This document shows, in pieces, positions 24,101 to 39,100 of a DNA stretch of 64,000 nucleotides. Made by a program: the position numbers and the translations under genes. The stretch is from Hanleya hanleyi (Eukaryota; Mollusca; Polyplacophora; Lepidopleurida; Hanleyidae). The stretch is from the NCBI GenBank assembly GCA_036873755.1, contig JAVTVY010018755.1:1-64000 (forward strand), in the 5' to 3' direction. The first letter of the stretch is position 1. Every line of letters begins with the position of its first letter. The notes beneath the pieces were generated by a model, which was not told the DNA's origin, did not search any database, and was given only the letters and a program-made list of their open reading frames with translations.

Positions 24101-27100
24101 CAACAGAATTTGTCAGGTACCGCTTTCCAAAAGTTTTGTTGTTGGTGGTGTTCAAACTAAATTATATACGCAATGATCGTACAGCAACAACAACAGGAAT
24201 TTTCGCACGTTGTCAACAAACAAATTTACTATAAACACCATGCAGGCATATATAAGTAATGGGGACTTAACAAACTCATGCAGCTCTTGCAAATATCTGT
24301 GCTACACAAATAAAAACACATTAATAAAACTATCCAGTCTCCTCGCATATTTGTGGCTTTGCCACAATAAAATTGCATGAATTATGAAAATCTGCTCGCA
24401 AAAACTGGTAGAAGACATTGACGCAGACGATCCACTTTTAACCATATTACTGTAGATAGTTTCTTGCTACCATGAAGACCTAGCATACTTCTAAATGAAC
24501 CGCCTTCACAAATTCACTTCCTTGAAGACTAAACTGTGTTCCAGTTGTGATTTCCCAAACAGACTCGTCCACAAATTGGAGAAAATCTCCACATTTATCA
24601 ATACATCTGCTATCGACTGAAACATGCCAGCTGAAACTTTTTGAAACTTTAAATCCATTATTGGCGATCCAGACATCAGTACTTTGAGTACTTTCATTCT
24701 CTGTGTTTCAATAACAGAGTTGAAATGTGAACTTCCTGTGATTGAATTATTAGGGGAATTTAATACCGTACAAGGATACTGGGTCATGTGGTTAAACATA
24801 ATATAGGTTAATGTTAAAGTTTTCTAGTTTTATATTATCACATTAATCCATGATATATCATAATCTGTCTAACAACCCATAGTAAATCAAAGTTTATACA
24901 TTTATAAATGATAAAAACAATTTCTTGTGAATAATAAACATTTTATCTTGGTATCCTATTTCTTCTAATTATTCAGACAGCAAAAGTCTATTTCAGGCAA
25001 CTGCAGAGAGAAATTCTGCTAACATTCTGCAAATTTTACCAGCTGTCTTTTCAGTTCTTGGTATAAATAACATATTCATGCCACAGTGTTTTGTCTCAGT
25101 TGACATTAAAGAAGTTTTTTTCTGCTGTAAAGTTTGAAAATCCAAGTTCTCACTAGTTGTTAACATTAATATACTGAGCAGCAACTTTACATTGCTGTTA
25201 AGGATAGCTATCCTTGTCCTTATACAAATACTGAATGATCTAGGTGTCCCTGTGTGGGTGTCAATTGTCTGTCTTCAAGGTTGGAAGATGTTACGGAATT
25301 ATTAGGCAGAATTTACAGTCATCAGTATTGAGATTTGTCATCAAATGTAATTTCTTATAAAATATTAAATTTGAAATTATAATTCTTTTCACACCATTTG
25401 TTAGTTACAAATGTTCAATTTCTACTTAAATAAAGACAGTGTATAAAAAATATAAAATTTCACCCCAAAGTTGCTTTGTAACATGTAAGTTTTTTATTCC
25501 AGGTATTTGCGTGGCAAATCGCTGACCAGCTTCTCCGCCTGAATCAAGATCTAGAGTCGTGTTATTTTGCCGCCCAGACTATGAGAACAAAGGTTAGTTA
25601 CGTTGTAGACACTGGTACATATACTGGGCCTAGAGGAATATGTGATAGTTCTGTATGATTTTATGAATTCAATTCCCTCATACAAGTTTGTTTGACTTGG
25701 ATTAGTTATATTTTGAATAAGTTTGCACATAGTAACATTCAATTAATGTAAATGTTTCACTCATTAATACATGTAATTTTGAGAATGTTGTGTCCATATT
25801 TGTTCTGTCTTGTCATGTCTGACCACCTGATTTCTTTATCAGATACAGTATGCCTTTCATGAGTTACCCACAGCTTCACACCAAGTGAGTACTTTATTAA
25901 TTCCCCACCGGCCATTGATGTAATATAACACCAAGGTCAATAATCCTCAGATATACATGTAATCATGAAGTAAATATTCTAATAATTCAATCACAGGAGG
26001 TTAAATTTTTCACCATAAAATATGAGGGTGATCCAATTTATTGGAAAACTAAATGAACAAAATGGTCCAAACACATTAATTATCTATTATTTCTTCATTA
26101 TTTATGTTTTAGAGGGTGATCAAGTTTATTAGATCATCTGATTGAATTTTGTCCAGAAAATTAGGGCTGATTGAATTTAATAGGATGATTTACTAACAAA
26201 CAGATTTTATACATTGAAAAAGTTGCTGAACACGGCATTAAACATTAATTCCCCCTCTCTCTCTTCTACATTGAACCTGGGACGAATATTAAAGGGATAT
26301 GAAACAGACCCCAACATCAAAGGCACCGCCGCGAGCTCGCGTTGAACGTATGTCTCGCCTGCCAGGTCTCGCGCTCTACGCGCGTGAGCCTTTGCTTCGC
26401 CTAGTTTTCATCACGAATTCATTCCAGATTTTACCAGATTTTTAGGCGTTCTTCTGCAGCAATTGGCATCAGATTATTTGATCGAGACATGTACTATTTT
26501 GAGAGAAGAAACTCTTGAGGGATTTTCATCGAAAAGATGCATATTTTCATGACAACTTTCGACCGCTCTGCGCTGCCGATAACTGAGCGGATGGAGCGGC
26601 AAGGAAAAACTCATTTTTTCCCTTCTTTGCGATCAAACTTCTCATTTATCTCAATCTTTGAAGTATATCTGTGCTAGTTTTTACAAAATATGCAAGCATG
26701 TCCTTGACAGTACGCAAAATGTTTTAATTTTCCATTTTCGTTTTTGTAAATAATTGCTCGTGAAAATCGTGAAAATGCCAAATATTTAAAATTCTGAACA
26801 AATCTCACAATTCTTGTACGTTTTTGTGATTGAACTACTCCTTTGGTTCATTTGTTTTTTTAGATTTTTTTTCTCCGTGCACTAGTTACCCCTCGGGCAG
26901 ATTCTGCCCGAGCGGTATTGTCGTTGCCTCCGTCATCCGTCTGTCCGTCCGTCCGTCTGTCCATTATATCCTTGTAAACACATTATCTCAAATAGTCCTT
27001 CACTTACAACAATGAAACTTCATACAGTTGTTTAATACAGCCAGTACCAGAAGCCTATTGCAAGTCGGTGCCATTGGATGTGTTTTTCAGGAGTTATGCC

Positions 27101-30100
27101 CCTTTATACATGTATGGCTGTTTTTGTCCTTGTAAACACATTATCTCAAAAAGTCCTTCACTCACAACAATGAAACTTCATACAGTTGTTCAATGCAGCT
27201 AGTACCAGAAGCCTATTCAAAGTGGGTGTAATCGGATGTGTTTTTCAGGAGTTATGCCCCTTTATACATGTATGGCTTTTTTTATCCTTGTAAACACATT
27301 ATCTCAAAAAGTCCTTCACTCACAACAATGAAACTTCATACAGTTGTTTAATGCAGCTAGTACCAGAAGCCTATTCAAAGTCGGTATAATCGGATGTGTT
27401 TTTCAGGAGTTATGCCCCTTTATACATGTCTGTTGGTCCATATCCTTGTAAACACATTATCTCAAAAAGTCCTTCACTCACAACAATGAAACTTCATACA
27501 GTTGTTTAATACAACCAGTACCAGAAGCCTATTGAAAGTCGGTGCCATTGGATGTGTTTTTCAGGAGTTATGCCCCTTTATGCATGTCTGTCTGTTTTTA
27601 TCCTTGTAAACACATTATCTCAAAAAGTCCTTCACTCACAACAATGGAACTTCATACAGTTGTTTAATACAACCAGTACCAGAAGCCTATTGAAAGTCGG
27701 TGCCATTGGATGTGTTTTTCAGGAGTTATGCCCCTTTATATATGTCTGTCTGTTTTTATCCTTGTAAACACATTATCTCAAAAAGTCCTTCACTCACAAC
27801 AATGAAACTTCATACAGTTGTTTAATACAGCCAGTACCAGAAGCCTATTGAAAGTCGGTGCCATGGGATGTGTTTTTCAGGAGTTCACACAAACCTGTGT
27901 GGATTGCTGTGAATAGACTAATCGTTCGACTACATCTACTATAGGTAATCACTGCTCTATTGCTATATTGTTTTGTCTGTCTATGATCTATATCATACAG
28001 GTAAGATTATGCCCACCCCAAATATGTGAGTTGTTGGGGTCAGAAACATTATTTCCACAATTGCACTGGGCCCGGCCCGAGGGGTCCCGATGGCGACAGC
28101 CACATGTTTTGTTTCTTGTCGTTTGCATGATGTATTCCTTTTGACACTCGTTAAGTTGTAAAGGATTTTTTTTTGGTCACCAATCTTGGCCTAAATTGAG
28201 TTGACTGGCTTCACGTTAATCGAGCCTAGTTGACAAGCACGTGTATTCGCCCAGCATTGACCAGCGAAACAGGGCGGGACTCACAGCGAAGCACACGTGA
28301 CGGTCTTTTGCGCATAAAAGCCAATCAGTGACGAGGCGTACTAATTAACCAATCACTAATCCCTCATTAACATATCAATTAGCGAGACAGACCCTAGTTC
28401 AAAGAGAGGAGCCGCGTTTCATATCCCTCTATACTCGTCCCAGATTGAACAATAACATGAAATGTATGTACTGTTGGGAAATAGATGAATATCGTTGGTG
28501 GTATCATTGTCAGACTGTGTCAGTCAGAAGAGTCTGGAATTAATGTCCAAGATATTTTCAGTATTTACTCATTTAGGATTGGGGTATTGAATGTAGATGT
28601 TGTTGTTTCAGTCACTTCGAGACTCCCTGTTAGAACACGCTTCCAAAGTGACAGTAGAGACACCACAAGTGATCGTAACACAGGTTAGTACTGTCTTTCA
28701 CTTGTTGACCGGCCCCTCACCTCACGTCACCCCGCCAAACTTCCCAAATATCCTACTACTGATGCTTGATCATGATTACTTCACTGGTCCACTAACTCTC
28801 CCTGTCTTTCACAAGCAGAAATATTTCCCCTGTGGAAACAATTTGTAACAAAACTGTTGCTCATGTTGTGCTTGTAGTATGTTTGCTAAATGGATGGCAA
28901 TTCCCAAAATTGACTAAATTCAATACAAGTATATCGTTTGTAATATAGGATAATTCTCCAGGATATATGTATTTTGTTTACTTTGATTTCCAGTTGAGTC
29001 TTGCCTTAGCTGACCTGGCATTACAGATGGCCTCTTGGAAAGAAGCTCCTACAGATCTGATACAAAAGTAAGCTTTACTTAACCATGCATGGACTGATAT
29101 GGTTAACTGATGTGTTGGACTCTATACACTTGGCAGATGCTTTTAAAGCTGATCTTGTGAATTAATGAAATCCTACCTCCATCTGTTGGGTAGTGATTTC
29201 AATAAATGTAAGTGTCTTGACAGTGAAGCAGCAATACCTTATGTAGAAAATTAATATGTACAAATAATTCATTTATAGCTGACTTCCTACCTGAGTATTT
29301 AGATCTTTTCCCCTATCAGAATCACTTTATTTAATTCTTATTGATCATTATTTTTCAGGTTTGGAAGCAACTTACAGAATCTCCCATTTCTCTTGGAGGT
29401 GTTAACAGTTTTACCAGAAGAGGTAACCCTTCCCTTCTTTATAGAAGTGGATGGATGGCAACATGTCAATTTAGTTTCGGGCAGTTATGAAATAAAAATA
29501 CCTCAAGTCACACCGTAACAATATAAATGACATTGACTGTTTTTATGTTTCTTATTGCCTAAAGCATATCATACCCCACTGCTCGTCTTCGCAGAGTGAT
29601 AATTCTCTCGGAAGCAGTTTGGGGAAGTGATTGACCAGGACCGCGATAGCTTACAAGTTGATGATGAATTTTGATTTCTTTCATTTAATTTGAGGTTGTT
29701 GTATTTCTGCATTAAAATGTAAACCTAGATATTATTGTTGTACATTCCTGGACTAAAGTCCTTTCAGCAACGAAATGTTTTGTTGAGGTTGAAAACACAT
29801 ATCACATGTAATACATTGTAAGTAAACGGTTGTTTCCTTGCCTGTTAATTGTAGATTAACAGCCGATCACTGCGTCTTGGTGCTAACAGAAGAAAAGAGA
29901 TAACAGATGAATTTCAGGCGACATCTCCAGCTGTTCTTCACCTGCTGGTCAGTGTTTATTGTTGTCACTCACCTGTGCATAGCTTAGGTAAAACGTGTCT
30001 AAATGAACACCTGAGTACACTGCCCACAATATCTTATGGTCACAAATTAAACTGCAAAGTATCCAAAGTCTGTCGAAACCAACGTGTCTATCTGAAACCT

Positions 30101-33100
30101 GTCAAAAGCAACAATGTCCCAGTATATTGGTTGCTATTTTTTCGTCATTACTTAGACTTCATCATAAGCATTTTATTTTTACATAAATGAATGCTGTTTC
30201 TACATAGCTTCACTTTGTTTTCATAAAACATATTTTTAGAAAAACCTGAGAAATTGGGCATGTATATGAACAGGTGCAGGGAAACATGATACATAGGGAT
30301 GTAGATTTATGATCAAAATCATCTTTTTGTGATTGGATGGCAGCCTTCTGGAATTGGGGGATATTCGGTGTATTGGAAACCGCTACAGATATTCAATATG
30401 AACAGCTCTTTAAAGCTTCATTTCCATCGGCCAAATTCCATGGAAGATCAGTAGATCACTGTTTTGACACATTTTGGAAGTTTTCTCCTGTAGTTCTGGA
30501 ACTCTGCAAATTACAAAAGTCACAATTTCATACCATAATAGACTGGACAGTCCGACACAGTATGATGTATAGACCAGGATACTTGGGTTTGGTTTTACTT
30601 TCATTCCCATGGTTGCTGTAGATCACAGAAGAGTAGTGGTATGTAACACTCAGAGATACATAAATATGCGTTCATTGGGTTATTCTGTTCTGATGTACAT
30701 TTAGAAACAGAAGCATTTTAAATTTCTTAAAATTGTTTTTTAGGCCTTTTAACTAGCTAAAAATGAACATGTATACTTCACCCTTAATGATCAGCACTTG
30801 GGATCTGACATGAATCAGTACTCATGTACAGAAGGCTTAATGGAATTATCATTCAGCTTACCCCGGAATATTATTGTCCTCCGCCACGAAGTGGTGGGAG
30901 GACTTGGAAATGCTAGCCGTCCGTCCTTCCGTCCGTCCCTCCGTCCGTCCTTCCGTCCGTCCGTCCTTCCGTCCGTCCGTCCGTCCGTCCGTCCCACATC
31001 TTGTGAACGCGATATCTTGAGAACAATTCGACCAATCGACTTCAAACTTGAGAAGGTGCTTCACATCAGTTAGACGGCCATTGGTATTGATTTTCACTGA
31101 GGTACGTAATCCAAGATGGCCGCCATCGACCATATTGGATTCTGTCCGTCCCACATCTTGTGAACGCGATATCTTAAGAACAATTTGACCGATTGACTTC
31201 AAACTTGAGAAGGTGCTTCACATCAGTTAAACAGCCATTGGTATTGATTTTCACTGAAGTACGTAATCCAAGATGGCCGCCATCGACCATATTGGATTCT
31301 GTTCGTCCCACATCTTGTGAACGCGATATCTCAAGAACATTTCCACCAATCAACTTCAAGCTTGGGAATGTTCTTCACATCAGTCAGACAGCCATTGGTA
31401 TTGATTTTCACTGAGGTACGTAATCCAAGATGGCTGCCATTGACCATATTGGATTCCATCCGTCCCAGATCTTGTGAACGCGATATCTCGAGAACAATTC
31501 AACTAATCGACTTCAAACTTGGGAAGGTTCTTCACTTCAGTTAGATGGCCATTGGTATTTATTTTCACTGAGGTACGTAATCCAAGATGGCTGCCATTGA
31601 CCATATTGGATTCTGTCCATCCCACAGCTTGTGAACGCGAGATCTCGACAACAGTTTGACCAATCCACTTCAAACTTGAGAATGTGCTTCGCATCAGTTA
31701 AACGGCCATTGGTTTTTATTTTCACTGAGATACGTAATCCAAGATGGCTGCCATGGACCATATTGGATTCACTCCGTTTCACATCTTGTTAACACGATAT
31801 CTCAAAAACAAATCAACCAATCGACTTCAAACTAGGGAAGGTTTTTCACATCAGTTAGACGATTTATAAACCTCACCATCCACAAATCCATATACAACTA
31901 CAGACTTACATTCCAGTGTTACACTACCCATTACTGCTTCCCAAACCTCCTCAAATTGTCTCAACAATTCCAGATGAACGTCTCTTTCCACATACACATA
32001 TCAACTTTCCAAGTTATATTTAAGGAGATATTGGAAGCGTATATGCTGTATGCTCTCAAACAGGCTACTTGGCGGAGGACCTGCTAGCTACTCAGCTTGT
32101 TAATACTGACTGTGATTAAGGCTGTCGCACTATCAGATTAAAATGAGCCTATGGGTCCCAAAATTGGGCCTATGATTCCGTAAAATGGAAGACCCTAAGA
32201 CCCTGTTTTAGGATGCGGCCTTCAGCTTTGTCCTAAAACTATTGGCAATTCCATTTTACCATCTACTGTCTTAGCAGTTAGAGGACGGGAAACGAACATT
32301 TATTTCTTCAATAATTGTATTATTAGACTGACATTGCAGGTTAAAAATATTACATGGAATAGATTTTGGAAGGAATTTGTAGACTTGCGGAACTGCTGGA
32401 CAAACAGACAAGTCCTATCTCATCGGAGAGCTCTTGTAAATGGCAGTGTCCTGAAGTTATTTTTGTGCAGGATTAAGGTGCCAGATTCCATTGGTAGCTG
32501 CGAGTTCATTTCCACACATAAATCAAGTGTTACTGAGCATTGTATCTTTTATTCTGTTTTTCCACATTGTATCAAAATTGTAAATGTTTTGTGGCCGCCA
32601 CACCGAAAGATATATCAAGGCTCATAGTGGGTCATATCACTGCTAGTTACACATAACACCATGCTACCCTTAACCCAATTTTTTTTAAATTTTCATAACT
32701 ATATATTTCCACGGATGGAAGTCGAACATCAGACATCAAATCTGCAAAATACTCAAATAACAGTCTTTCCAAGTCCAAGGGTTCTAGTTTTAATAATAAC
32801 ACTACATCATATTACTTGGGGATTACATCACCACAGGGTTTCATACACGTCTTGTTTTGACACCGGTATTCGGTGACAAAACTCACGTAAAAACTCAATT
32901 TTGCCACCAAAAAACTGAAGTCTGAGTGTTTTAGAAGGGAAAAACTGAAATTTTTGAAAAAAACTGAAGTCTCCAAAGGCCAATACTTCGTAATTTTGTA
33001 ATTTATAATCGAAAGATATTGCGGACAAACAGTCGGGAAATGATACAATACCAGAAAAAAATAGGTCGGCATCTTCGGCCATTTCCGTGTGATTCGGTAC

Positions 33101-36100
33101 CGCTCAGTTAAACTTCGGTTTGCCGACCGCTAATTATTTATGTCCGTTTCCCGAACTGTTATCGAGGTCATGCCGTTTAGGTTTAGGTTTTTATTGGAAT
33201 CCATGGTCAGTCACAATAGGACTGTTTTACAATGGAGCCGTCAACAAATAAAATGCCGTCGGTAACCCTAAAGCCTGTATTCATACTAAATGTATGTGGA
33301 GGTTTCCGAACTGCGTTGTGCGGCGGAAAAAAAAAATAGCTGGAAAAGTTTGACATGTGGGAATGAATAAGCCCCCAAAGACGTCTAACTCTCCTTGGAA
33401 TGGACTGGTAAATATCTGACTATCGCTGAATAGTATTTATGATAAAGGAGACGATGTAATCTTCGCATAGGGCATTTGTTTTCACTCAAAGTTGAACGAT
33501 CTTGTCGTGTTGTTGTTGTAAAGAAACTGGCATGTCGTTCGCATGTACGCATTGTACGATGTTGAAACTGAAACCAAAGTTTGATTTTACCGTAGTTAAT
33601 AAAGTTTGAATGGATAATTCAAAGACAGCGAACTGATTTAGCCACAATATAAACCTGACTAGATCATTCTGTGATTTGAAGATACATAAAGAAGACTTGA
33701 TACTGTCAAAATATTTTTTAAATTTAATGAGATTGCAAACATGGAGGTAAAATTGGATCCGATTTTTACCTTCATGGCGCAAACAAACCAAAACAACTGA
33801 AGTTGATTTTTAAAATTACTAGACTAGGCATCCATTTTCTGGCATTGAATTTAACTGATCTGTCTATTATCCTGAAACAAGTGTCCCACATTACTAGGGC
33901 AGCACAGAAACATTTCAAATGCCTGCCCCATCAACAAAAGTCTGACGTACTGCATTTACATGATTTAGGTCAAACGTTATGGGCAAATCCATTCTTTCAA
34001 TAAGGGTGGTCAAGTCAAACTGTTTGGCACTTATTTGCAGCCTTCAATAACCAAACATGGTAAACTTATGTATCTGTCTAGAGTCCGCATGATCATATTG
34101 AAAGTGAGCCAGATGCCTTCGCGCAATAGTTTACAAAATTGTGCGCCTTTTCAAACAGAATTCTCTAATTCATTTCATTTTTATGAGTTTATGGTCGCCA
34201 AGGACTAGCTGCAGTTATGACAATTGCTTGTCTTCAATCGTGTAATTTTTTTTTTTTTTTTTTGCATTGTCTTTTCATCTCTCTTTTTTTAATTTCTCTT
34301 TTGAATCTAACCCTGGAGTTGTACTGGACTTCTAATTTTAGTCCGAATATTTGCCAAATTTCACATCAAATCTTTTGAAAAAGTTGAAATTCCCACGCAA
34401 AAATTATAATGTAAGATTTTGAAAGGGAAGTCTGGTCCAGATCCAAGTGGTTTTTAATTATTAGCGTAGCTGAAACGTTTCAAGACTTGCATACTTAAAT
34501 TGGACATCATTTGCAAGCCAGGAACTGATACATCGATTTCATTCAAAATTACTAAGTTTGTAATTTTAAAAATTAATTTCAATTGCCTTGTGTAATCTTG
34601 TCTTGTTGACATCCACAATGTGACATAATGTGCTGAAAATAGATGGAATCTTAGACCTTGGTAAATTAAGACCATAAAACTGAAGATGTTAAATTATCTG
34701 TTTGTTGCTTTATTTTCACAATTCAAATACATAGCGGTATTGACGGGCTCCATTGATGGTCGTATGAAAATTTGTTATATACATTACTTATGGCGGTTGC
34801 AAAATTAGAAATAAACTCAATAGAAGTCTGTCGGCCGGCGACAAAAACGTAAAAATACTCAATTCGGGTGAAAAAAATATTGAATTTTCAGTATCCGGTG
34901 GCAAAAATTTGGACTTCTATGAAACCCTGCACCATAGACAGACACCTACATGCTATATTTGTACAGGTGTATGTTTGGTTTTACAGAGTGCCTGTATAGA
35001 GAACTGTCAGACTGATTCCCGGGTACAAGTGAAGGTGTTCCGCTGTTTAGGAAGCTGGTTTGGGATTGGAGCTATCCCTCAGGATAATACCAAATTGCTC
35101 ATGGCACCATTTCAGGCTCTGGTAAATGACCTTCACTTTCACTATGTCTTCAAGCCAGTTACATTTTTTGTTCATATCCAATCTGATCTCTCTCTTTTAT
35201 TACCTGCGGCACGCAGGTCTACGGGAGGCTCGCGTTGTTGTTGTTCTTCTTCTTCTTGTTCTTGTGACTTTTTGAAATGCGCATGCGCTAAGAGAGTGTG
35301 ATCTCTGCCACACTTTTCTTTTCAACCTGCGATCTCACATGACAGCACTGTCTTCAAGCGCGTTTGAATTCATTTGCAACTATATTCGGTGGAATGATTT
35401 ATTGCTTCGTTCATTATTATATATGAGAATAGTGTGAATAACGTCAAAGGACCTACGAAGTAGGGTAGGCATTAGGACTCCGCCACGCAATGAACTCTTG
35501 GACCCCCAGTTGAAATCCTGCCAATATTAAGATGGGCACGGCCCAAGTTAGAATCATCAGTGATTTTAATCAAAAATCACCAGAAATTTTCATCAAAAGT
35601 AGGTCCACTCGAAACATGCTGGCAACAGTCACCGAATGCACCTTCATGCCCAGTGTGAATAACGTCACAGGACATAAGAAGTAGGGTAGGCATAGATGCA
35701 CGCTGAACTCTTGGAGCCCCAGTTGAAATCCTGCCTATATTAAGATGGGCACGGCTCAAGTTAGATTCCCCAGTGATTTTAATCAAAAATCACCAGAAAT
35801 TTTCATCAAGAATAGGTCAGCTCGAAACATGCTGGTAACAGTCCCCTGATGCACTTTAATGCCAAAAATCAAGGTTCTAATATCAACGGTAACACTCAGA
35901 TATAACATATCTCTCAGATATAACATATATATAAATATTAATATTCATGTCACTGTTCCATTGTTTCTGTAGTTGTATTCCTCTTAAAATTTTGTACTCT
36001 GCCTTTGACTGGTGTTTGTACAATAAAATCTTGAATCTTGAATGCTTATTTTGCCGACGAAAGGATTCAGATGGACTCACTCATTACCGGACAATTTCAA

Positions 36101-39100
36101 ATGGTAGCCCACTTCGAAGAGACGGAAATGACTATGTAGTATTTAATGAGTTGGACACCCCTGTGCGTGAACAATACCTCGCAGTCGTGCAGTTATATTG
36201 TGCACTTTCGGTTGCATGACATTTGGCAAATAGCTATTTTGAATGATTCTCTTTCAGAACATAGCCTCTCTATCCTCATTCTCGCAAGCCAGGGCCTTGA
36301 TTCGCTGGTATTGATGTTCCCGTCCTCTTCCGCACTCAGAATCCCTTTAGAATAGCATTAATCACTTCCGTAAATTCAATACTTATGTGTATCAGCAGAC
36401 AATGCGCAAAAACATATTACATTTGACATCATTCTCTCAAGTCGGAACCCATTTTTGCTAGAATTTACTGGTTCTATACAAAATTTACGTTACTTTGTCA
36501 ATCAGTTTACGTCATATATAGCAGATACTGGCCATAAAAACGATGTTGACCTCGTGCCCAAAAGCTAGGGCCTTTGTTTTCCTGGAGGAGTTTTCGAGTT
36601 TGATTTTGATACTTCGCATTGACTTTAACTTGGCAGTCATTTTCGCGAATGCAACAATTTGATGTATCAAAAGATAATAACGAGAATTCGACATCATTCT
36701 CTTACACACGGACCTTGTTTAGTGAACTAGCCCCGAAACTTCGCACTTGAATCACCTTCGGAATGACAAACATATTCGCAAATTGAGCATAGGAAGATAT
36801 CCATAGCTACTGACTAGAAATGTTTCTTGTTTGCAGAATTTGATTTTAAAGAAAAGAAATTAATAAAATTAGCAACCTTCGGAAAGGCTTGGCCGAACAT
36901 GTCAGATGAGGTGATATTTCCTAAGAATGAAATAGTTAATCATTTATATAGAAGAAGCAAACCATGTCTTGGTATTGACTTGCTGCGTGGAAAAGAGTGG
37001 CAAGGAATTTAGTTCGCAGATGATAACGAACGTAAATGCAGAAACTTAATTATTTTAATCGAATATCAAGACTGTAACAGGCTTCAATTTGAATAGTGAA
37101 AAAATGTCATTATGCCTCTTGGACAGTTCGATAAAGCCTTAAATCCCATTCCGTAGTTTCACAGATCGAAGTGATAGACCTCATACTAAATTTATTGAAA
37201 AATAACTTTGAAGGAAATATAAATTTTCCATTTTGATCGGCAAATTAAGCGAGAAGGGAGACTGAAGAGCGCAGATTTTCGCGCTATGACTAATTCCTCG
37301 AAATTTGTTTGGATTTCCGAATATTTGAAAGCCTTTTTGATTTGCAAAAAGTAACGACTGACACGAATGTTTTGAAACACTACTTTGGCATACACGATAT
37401 TTGTACCAAAACATTGCCAAAGCGATCATGGTGAGTTCGTCTGTCAATTCAGTATAGAGTCAAAATCGTCGGATTTTGAATGGGGAAAGTGAATATATAT
37501 ATATGGTATCAGAACTATTACGCAATCCCTACATTTGTGGGTTAAGTTGAAAACTACTTCCATTGGCATAAAAACACTGGCAGATGGCGCTTTTTTTCTA
37601 CAATTACCACTACCTCCGCTGATATGTCTTTCACTGTATTATTGCCACTGCCGCAGGTTTTGACTACAATGTAGTCATTTCTCACTTGTTATTTTTCATA
37701 ACTCACCAGATACCATACAAAAATGTATTATTTTTTTTTTATTCAAGTTAATCATTCCATCTGGTTGTATAAATGTTTAAACAGAGTGGGGTTCTCCATA
37801 TTCTCATAATTGTTTTTTTTTTATTTCCATACCGACATGAGAGTTAGTCCATATTCCATTAAAAAATGTCCATCTTAGCAAATTTTACACAGCTAAATTT
37901 TCACATGTTGGTACCGTGTGGTAACTGAATGGTAACTGCAAGGAAGGGCCCCTGAACAGTACATCTTAGTACAGTACCAGTCAGTACTGACCAGTATCCA
38001 CACAGTACCACTCAGTAACTGATCAGTACTGATTGGATACTGTAAGGTACCGCACGGAACAGGACTGAACAGTACTGCATGGTAACTGAACAGTAACCAA
38101 CCTGTTACTGTGCAGTTCTGCTCAGTTACCTCTTGGAACCAGGCTGTTGCTAACTGACATGTACTGCTTAGTTCAGTTCTGACCTGTGATTATTACACAG
38201 AAACTGTTCAGTTACAGCTCAGTACCTACATGTATGGTGGGCCTTTCCATGCAATACCATTCAGTAGTGTACATGTCTGTGAAAAATTGCCTGTGTAGGA
38301 CGTGATTTATCAAAAAACATTTAGCTAAAAAAAATCTTGACTTTTGATCCGATTCAGAATATAATCCACATTTCACACCTTGTTAAATATTGCTGAGGTT
38401 AAGTTGGTTCACTATAGCATTTACCTTGGCCATTGATCAATGTCTTGTGAATTGGCATGGCTGTAAAGGTATGAATGATTAGAATACGTTTCCTGATATT
38501 AACGACTTTGTTTTTCTTGTAGAGGAGCCACGAATGTCCCAATCCTTTACATGAGGCAGCGACCGACTCCGTCTGTAATGCTCTTTACTGTGCGGAGGTA
38601 AGGAAATACAATGTAAATATTCAACCCATTTTATTATTATTTCTAGTCAGTGATGCCACTTATAACATGTATTAATAGTCTCTGTGTGGTTGAGGAATCT
38701 TCATGTCGTCGGCTGTCACAGAACTATGGACTGGTATCGGGTCTATAGTCCTGGCATCATGACCGTCTGAGTCAAGTAAAATTCAGAAGAAAAGTATGAA
38801 AAACATTTTAGGGTTAGTTGAGAAAGAAGTACATGAGATTGGGAGGGGGGGGTTACACATTTCTATGGTTTATGCTTGGTGGGTGGTATACAGTCATTTA
38901 ACAGTAGGAGATGAAGTATATGGGTAGTTGGGGGACAGGAAAAGTTATCTCCCCCACCCCCTTCCCACCACATGTACTTTGTTCTAGTAGAGCCCTTGGA
39001 AGATGGTCAACTGGGAAATTGACTGTTTCCTGTATGTACATACAAGAATAAATCTCTCCAAATGTTATGAATGTGCTATCTGAATGAATAATAATCACAA

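Noticed and set aside
26830..27767. Short plus-strand ORFs containing [11 protein letters not shown]
   Set aside because: They are frames of the six tandem ~160-bp units.
30798..31202. ORFs rich in [11 protein letters not shown] or [14 protein letters not shown]
   Set aside because: They come from the CCGT microsatellite and tandem core, not a gene.
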